NCBI GenBank assembly: GCA_016704325.1
Contig: JADJAG010000008.1
Span: forward strand, 372,001-436,000
Reading direction: 5' to 3'
DNA: 64,000 nt
Source: Chitinophagaceae bacterium
GTDB taxonomy: Bacteria > Bacteroidota > Bacteroidia > Chitinophagales > UBA10324
The translations under genes were made by a program, and so were the position numbers. How positions within the stretch are numbered: the stretch's first letter is position 1; each line of letters starts with the position of its first letter. Shown in pieces: positions 63,586 to 64,000 of this stretch. The notes beneath the pieces were generated by a model. It was not told the DNA's origin, made no database searches, and worked only from the letters and a program-made list of their open reading frames with translations.

Positions 63586-64000
63586 TTATGCCGGTGAACT
63601 TACCGATTGCTCCTTTTTCTTCGCTAGGTTCATGACCTCCACTTGTGCACGAATAGATTCATCATGAATCTGTACGTAGAGGGCTTTAACGAAATCGCGG
63701 TTTAGGCCCATGGTCTCACCAAGGTCAAGCACCTTTTTCAGAATTTCTTCCCACCGGCTTACCTGGAAGACGATTACATTGTTATCCCGCTTCCATTCTC
63801 CAATTTCCTGCGATAGCAACATACGGGAAGCGAGTGTTTGCAACAGGTCCTCATCTACGAGATTAATTTTCTCACGCAATTCCTGGAGTTTCGATTTATT
63901 CTCTTCTACTACATCTGAGCGGATGATGAGGTTAGAGATGATCTCAAACAAACGATCAGGGGTGATCTGCTGACGCGCATCACTCAATGCCCTTAATGGA
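63586..64000 (-). CDS. Bifunctional DAHP synthase/chorismate mutase type II, N-terminal part beyond window
   Basis: The frame is open through the right edge with no ATG needed at 63980, so only the C-terminal 138 residues are visible. The first visible residues (ALSDARQQITPDRLFEIISNL) match the end of a class-I DAHP synthase domain. Residues from about KLQELREKINLVDEDLLQTL onward form an AroQ chorismate mutase: Arg and Lys of the active site are in LREKINLVDEDLLQTLASR and LSQEIGEWKRDNN, then VSRWEEILKKVLD. This fusion, typical of Bacteroidota, makes DAHP and prephenate. It is upstream of aroB and aroA. Confidence 0.87.
   Translation of the reverse strand, partial: PLRALSDARQQITPDRLFEIISNLIIRSDVVEENKSKLQELREKINLVDEDLLQTLASRMLLSQEIGEWKRDNNVIVFQVSRWEEILKKVLDLGETMGLNRDFVKALYVQIHDESIRAQVEVMNLAKKKEQSVSSPA

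Overview
The window reads as one chromosomal stretch of a Bacteroidota bacterium, most like the Chitinophagales/Saprospirales side of the phylum (inference). The signs are two kinds of type IX secretion (T9SS) C-terminal domain, a PorV/PorQ-like barrel, a TonB receptor with an N-terminal carboxypeptidase-like domain, an ExbB-ExbD-ExbD-TonB operon, a lipoprotein TamA (TamL), a DAHP synthase/chorismate mutase fusion, and promoters matching TTTG-N19-TAnnTTTG. Base composition is even, around 40% GC, and no phage, plasmid or large island is visible. No tRNA, rRNA or CRISPR array was found.

Layout: 1-5.2 kb holds a partial lipoprotein (-), peptidase T, an M1 aminopeptidase and a three-gene YtxH/holin-like envelope operon. 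5.2-10 kb holds a polytopic membrane protein and a 1056-residue gliding-type T9SS protein, both on the minus strand. 10.5-18.7 kb runs on the plus strand: ion channel, AI-2E family permease, TolC-HlyD-MFS tripartite efflux pump, T9SS-sorted subtilisin and a VOC protein. 18.7-30.3 kb is minus strand: HIT, greA, then a terminator-bounded operon (TonB receptor, 1263-residue secreted protein, PorV/PorQ-like barrel), a 2-hydroxyacid dehydrogenase and rsmA. 30.3-37.7 kb holds M17 aminopeptidase, pdxA, an esterase on the opposite strand, and the DUF177-rpmF-plsX-fabH-efp cluster. 37.7-43.7 kb is a seven-gene minus-strand operon supplying proton-motive energy to TonB receptors, with a PstS-like lipoprotein and a TPR protein at its end. 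43.8-50.5 kb has an amino acid permease and nuoLMN without the rest of complex I. 50.9-60.4 kb has a rhomboid protease, a di-heme cytochrome c, an amidohydrolase, tamL facing a TrmH-type methyltransferase, and a toroid-fold lipoprotein. 60.8-64 kb is a shikimate block: aroA, aroB and the C-terminal part of the DAHP synthase/chorismate mutase.

The least ordinary content lies between genes in the last 13 kb. Two short non-coding elements (53387-53582 and 63298-63470) share terminal inverted repeats of the form GGGTGTAYGACAAATTG and are each flanked by a perfect 8-bp target duplication, so they are miniature transposable elements. Two further copies are truncated at one end. One insertion abuts the stem of a transcription terminator. 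Separate clusters near 51.8 and 58.7 kb repeat a short palindromic core, CTTCGGCTACGCTCAG or a variant, inside different pairs of complementary arms. The most coherent gene system is the TonB receptor / giant secreted protein / PorV-like operon, with an AAACGTTT site pair upstream of it.
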